DNA of 6,460 bases from NCBI GenBank assembly GCA_031289165.1, contig JAITPZ010000075.1, positions 1 to 6,460 on the forward strand, written 5' to 3'. Every line of letters starts with the position of its first letter. Position 1 is the first letter of the stretch. Origin of the DNA: Synergistaceae bacterium. GTDB lineage: Bacteria > Synergistota > Synergistia > Synergistales > Aminobacteriaceae. Below, piece after piece: positions 4,290-6,460 of the stretch. Below the pieces are notes generated by a model. It saw only the letters and a list, made by a program, of their open reading frames with translations. It made no database searches and was not told the origin of the DNA. The position numbers and the translations under genes were made by a program.

Positions 4290-6460
4290 ATGACGTCGTT
4301 GACTTCACATAACGCCCACCTGACCGAAGAGACGCTCAAAAGACAGCTCGAACAGCAAAAGCTGATGTCGGCGCTGTCACTGAGTTTTATTTCCACCGAG
4401 GACATGACCGTGCTCATCAACAACGCCCTGCGCACGACGGGGGAGTTTCTCGGGGTGACGCGCATGGTCATCGGGGTTCCGAATCGCAATGAGGGCGTCA
4501 CCCGACCCGCGTTCGCCTGGTTCGACACGGAGGACATCCGCCCCGCCCCGACCAACTCCGATATCGGCGACCTGATCGCCGGCAGTTTTCCGGAGTACGC
4601 CTCCCCGACAGAGAACGTTCCCTGTATCTGTTGCGACGACGTCGCGACCGACGAGAGGTATTCCGCCCTGCAGAAGGTCGATATAAAGTCCTTCATCTGG
4701 GCGCCCCTCTACGTCTCGGGCAGGATATGGGGAATACTCAGCATCGAGGAGTGCGGAAAGACGCGCGCGTGGAGCGAAAGCGACATTCAGCTCGTCAACC
4801 TCATCGACAGCGTCATCAGGGGCGCGGTGGCGCGAAGCCTCACCGAACGGAAGCTCGTTCACCTGTCCTCGATCGTCGAAAATTCGCCTCAGTTTATCTG
4901 TTACCTCGACGCGGACGGCAGGATCGAGTACGCCAACGAGGGAGCGCTGCGAATTTCCGGCTATGGGAGCGAGAAAGTCCTGAAAAGCGGCATCAAACTC
5001 TTTTTTGACGGCGAAACTCTAGCACAGCTGAAGGCAAGGGTTGACGCGGGCAAAAACCTTTCGGATACGGACACCCCGGGCGAAGAACTCCAACGTGAAT
5101 TCATCGCGCCACTGCACTGCAGGAATGGAGACGTTCGGATGCTGAATTTCTCCATGTTCCCCGTGGAGGGAAAGGGGCTCGGACTTATCGGACTCGACAT
5201 CACCGAGCGGATACAGCTTCAGGAGCAGCTCGTCGAGGCCAAAAACCAGGCGGAGAACTCAAACTCCGCGAAGAGCGAGTTCCTCTCGCGCATGTCCCAC
5301 GAAATGCGCACTCCGATGAACGCCATCATCGGAATGACGAGCATCGGCAGGTCTTCGTCGGACATCGAACGCAAGGACTACTGCCTCAGCAAGATCGACG
5401 AGGCGTCGAAACACCTTCTGGGCGTCATCAACGATATTCTCGACATGTCCAAGATCGAGGCGGGCAAATTCGAGGTCTCGCTGGCCGAGTTCAGGCTCGA
5501 AAAGATGCTCCAGAGAGTGACGAACGTCATCGGCTTCCGCATGGACGAAAAGAAAATCGATTTCAGCGTCAAACTCGCCCTCGACCTGCCCGCGTTCATC
5601 ATCTCCGACGATCAGCGCCTGGCTCAGGTGCTCACCAATCTGCTCTCGAACGCGGTCAAGTTCACCCCCGAAAACGGATCGATAACGCTGTCCGCCAGGT
5701 GCGTCAACGAATCGGACGAGCTGTGCCGGCTGGAGTTCAACGTCACCGATACGGGCATCGGCATCTCTCCGGAAAATCAGGCGAAGCTGTTCAACTCCTT
5801 CGAGCAGGCGGACGGAAGCATTTCCCGCAAGTTCGGCGGCACGGGACTGGGACTCGCCATATCCAAACGCATCGTCGAGCTTCTGGGCGGCGAGGTATGG
5901 GTTGAAAGCGAGGAGGGAAAGGGCTCCAGCTTCATTTTTTACGTCATCGCGATGCGGAGCCTTGGCGAGCGCCGCCGCGTGACCGCCCCCTCCCTTACGC
6001 GGGGGAATACGCGCGTTCTGGCGGTGGACGATTCGCAGGAGGTGCTCGAGTACTTCGCGTCGCTCGCCGACATCATAAACATCAGCTGTGACGTCGCCTC
6101 GAGCGGTGCAGAGGCCTGTCGCATGATCGAAGGAAACGGAGAAAACTACTATTCCCTCGTGTTTGTCGACTGGCGTATGCCCGTCATGAATGGACTGGAG
6201 CTGACCCGCATCATCAAGGAGCGTTACGGCGACAAAATCGTCGTCGTCATGATCTCGGCCACCGAGTGGACCGAAATCGAGGCCGACGCGAAGGCCGCCG
6301 GCGTCGACGGGTTCGTGCCAAAGCCGCTTTTCCCGTCGAACATCGTGGACTGCATCAATGAACATCTCGGCATGGCGGAGAACGAGGGTGAAAAAGCCGA
6401 GTCCCTCATTCCCGTCGAATATGAGGAGGGCTGTTTCAGCGGATATCGAGATCGGAAGAG
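4290..6460 (+). CDS. Hybrid sensor histidine kinase (GAF-PAS-HisKA-HATPase-REC), 3' end outside window
   Basis: Open to the window edge (723 complete residues, C-terminus missing). A soluble kinase with no signal peptide or membrane segment. Approximate order: GAF domain (18-182) containing a Cys-Ile-Cys-Cys cluster at 112-115; PAS domain (191-306, ending LDITERIQ); short coiled coil; HisKA (327-392) with phospho-acceptor His337 in MSHEMRTPMNAIIG; HATPase (438-546) with N-box Asn454, DTGIGI at Asp487 and GTGLGL near 517; REC (575-695) with Asp580/Asp581, phospho-acceptor Asp627 in FVDWRMPVMNG, Ser in the ISATEW motif and Lys678 in PKPLFPS. The acidic tail (about 696-723) resembles a linker to a further domain. 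The start is less certain than the frame: ATG 4290 is the only in-frame ATG after the TGA at 4272, but it has no good ribosome binding site; TTG 4299 has AGGA eight bases upstream. Transcribed divergently from the HD-GYP operon, so a functional link is plausible but unproven. Confidence 0.93.
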   Translation, partial: MTSLTSHNAHLTEETLKRQLEQQKLMSALSLSFISTEDMTVLINNALRTTGEFLGVTRMVIGVPNRNEGVTRPAFAWFDTEDIRPAPTNSDIGDLIAGSFPEYASPTENVPCICCDDVATDERYSALQKVDIKSFIWAPLYVSGRIWGILSIEECGKTRAWSESDIQLVNLIDSVIRGAVARSLTERKLVHLSSIVENSPQFICYLDADGRIEYANEGALRISGYGSEKVLKSGIKLFFDGETLAQLKARVDAGKNLSDTDTPGEELQREFIAPLHCRNGDVRMLNFSMFPVEGKGLGLIGLDITERIQLQEQLVEAKNQAENSNSAKSEFLSRMSHEMRTPMNAIIGMTSIGRSSSDIERKDYCLSKIDEASKHLLGVINDILDMSKIEAGKFEVSLAEFRLEKMLQRVTNVIGFRMDEKKIDFSVKLALDLPAFIISDDQRLAQVLTNLLSNAVKFTPENGSITLSARCVNESDELCRLEFNVTDTGIGISPENQAKLFNSFEQADGSISRKFGGTGLGLAISKRIVELLGGEVWVESEEGKGSSFIFYVIAMRSLGERRRVTAPSLTRGNTRVLAVDDSQEVLEYFASLADIINISCDVASSGAEACRMIEGNGENYYSLVFVDWRMPVMNGLELTRIIKERYGDKIVVVMISATEWTEIEADAKAAGVDGFVPKPLFPSNIVDCINEHLGMAENEGEKAESLIPVEYEEGCFSGYRDRK

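Noticed and set aside
5259..6365. Long minus-strand open frame opposite the plus-strand hybrid kinase
   Set aside because: Antisense shadow of the HisKA, HATPase and REC coding region; no domain is recognisable and the sense frame is unambiguous.

Overview
The window is a compact signal-transduction locus made only of two-component and cyclic-di-GMP-type proteins, arranged as two divergent transcription units around a 234-base intergenic region (about 4056-4289). The DNA is fairly GC-rich, with AAGGAG-like ribosome binding sites and ATG, GTG and TTG starts. The protein style (soluble multi-domain hybrid kinases, stand-alone REC-HD-GYP regulators) suits an anaerobic, possibly motile, deep-branching bacterium such as a member of Synergistota, or a related clostridial or spirochaete-like lineage. 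That placement is an impression from domain style, not a demonstrated assignment. No rRNA, tRNA, CRISPR array, insertion sequence or phage gene is visible.

Leftward (minus-strand) unit, in order of transcription: a REC-HD-GYP response regulator (4055-2991, here 'HD-GYP B'); a second, closely similar REC-HD-GYP regulator (2994-1981, 'HD-GYP A') whose GTG start overlaps the stop of the first by four bases; and, 24 bases further on, a large hybrid histidine kinase (1956 to beyond base 1) with coiled coil, PAS, HisKA, HATPase and REC domains and what looks like the first residues of an HPt domain at the window edge. The genes are packed as an operon, with start codons ATG, GTG, TTG in order. The two regulators look like a tandem duplication. 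HD-GYP A keeps all the phosphodiesterase signature residues I can recognise, whereas HD-GYP B has Asn in place of the final metal-binding Asp.

Rightward (plus-strand) unit: a second soluble hybrid kinase (4290 to beyond 6460) with GAF, PAS, HisKA, HATPase and REC domains, and a tail that probably leads into another receiver-type domain outside the window.

Likely working model (inference): cytoplasmic signals sensed by the PAS and GAF domains drive autophosphorylation of the kinases. Phosphate moves through their own REC domains and the putative HPt domain to the REC domains of the HD-GYP proteins, which would control cyclic-di-GMP breakdown and hence motility or surface behaviour. No DNA-binding output protein is encoded in the window, so the output appears to be second-messenger turnover rather than direct transcription control. 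The intergenic region holds a plausible promoter for the plus-strand kinase, a weaker candidate for the operon, a pair of TTGATAAG direct repeats and a bulged hairpin just before the first operon ribosome binding site.
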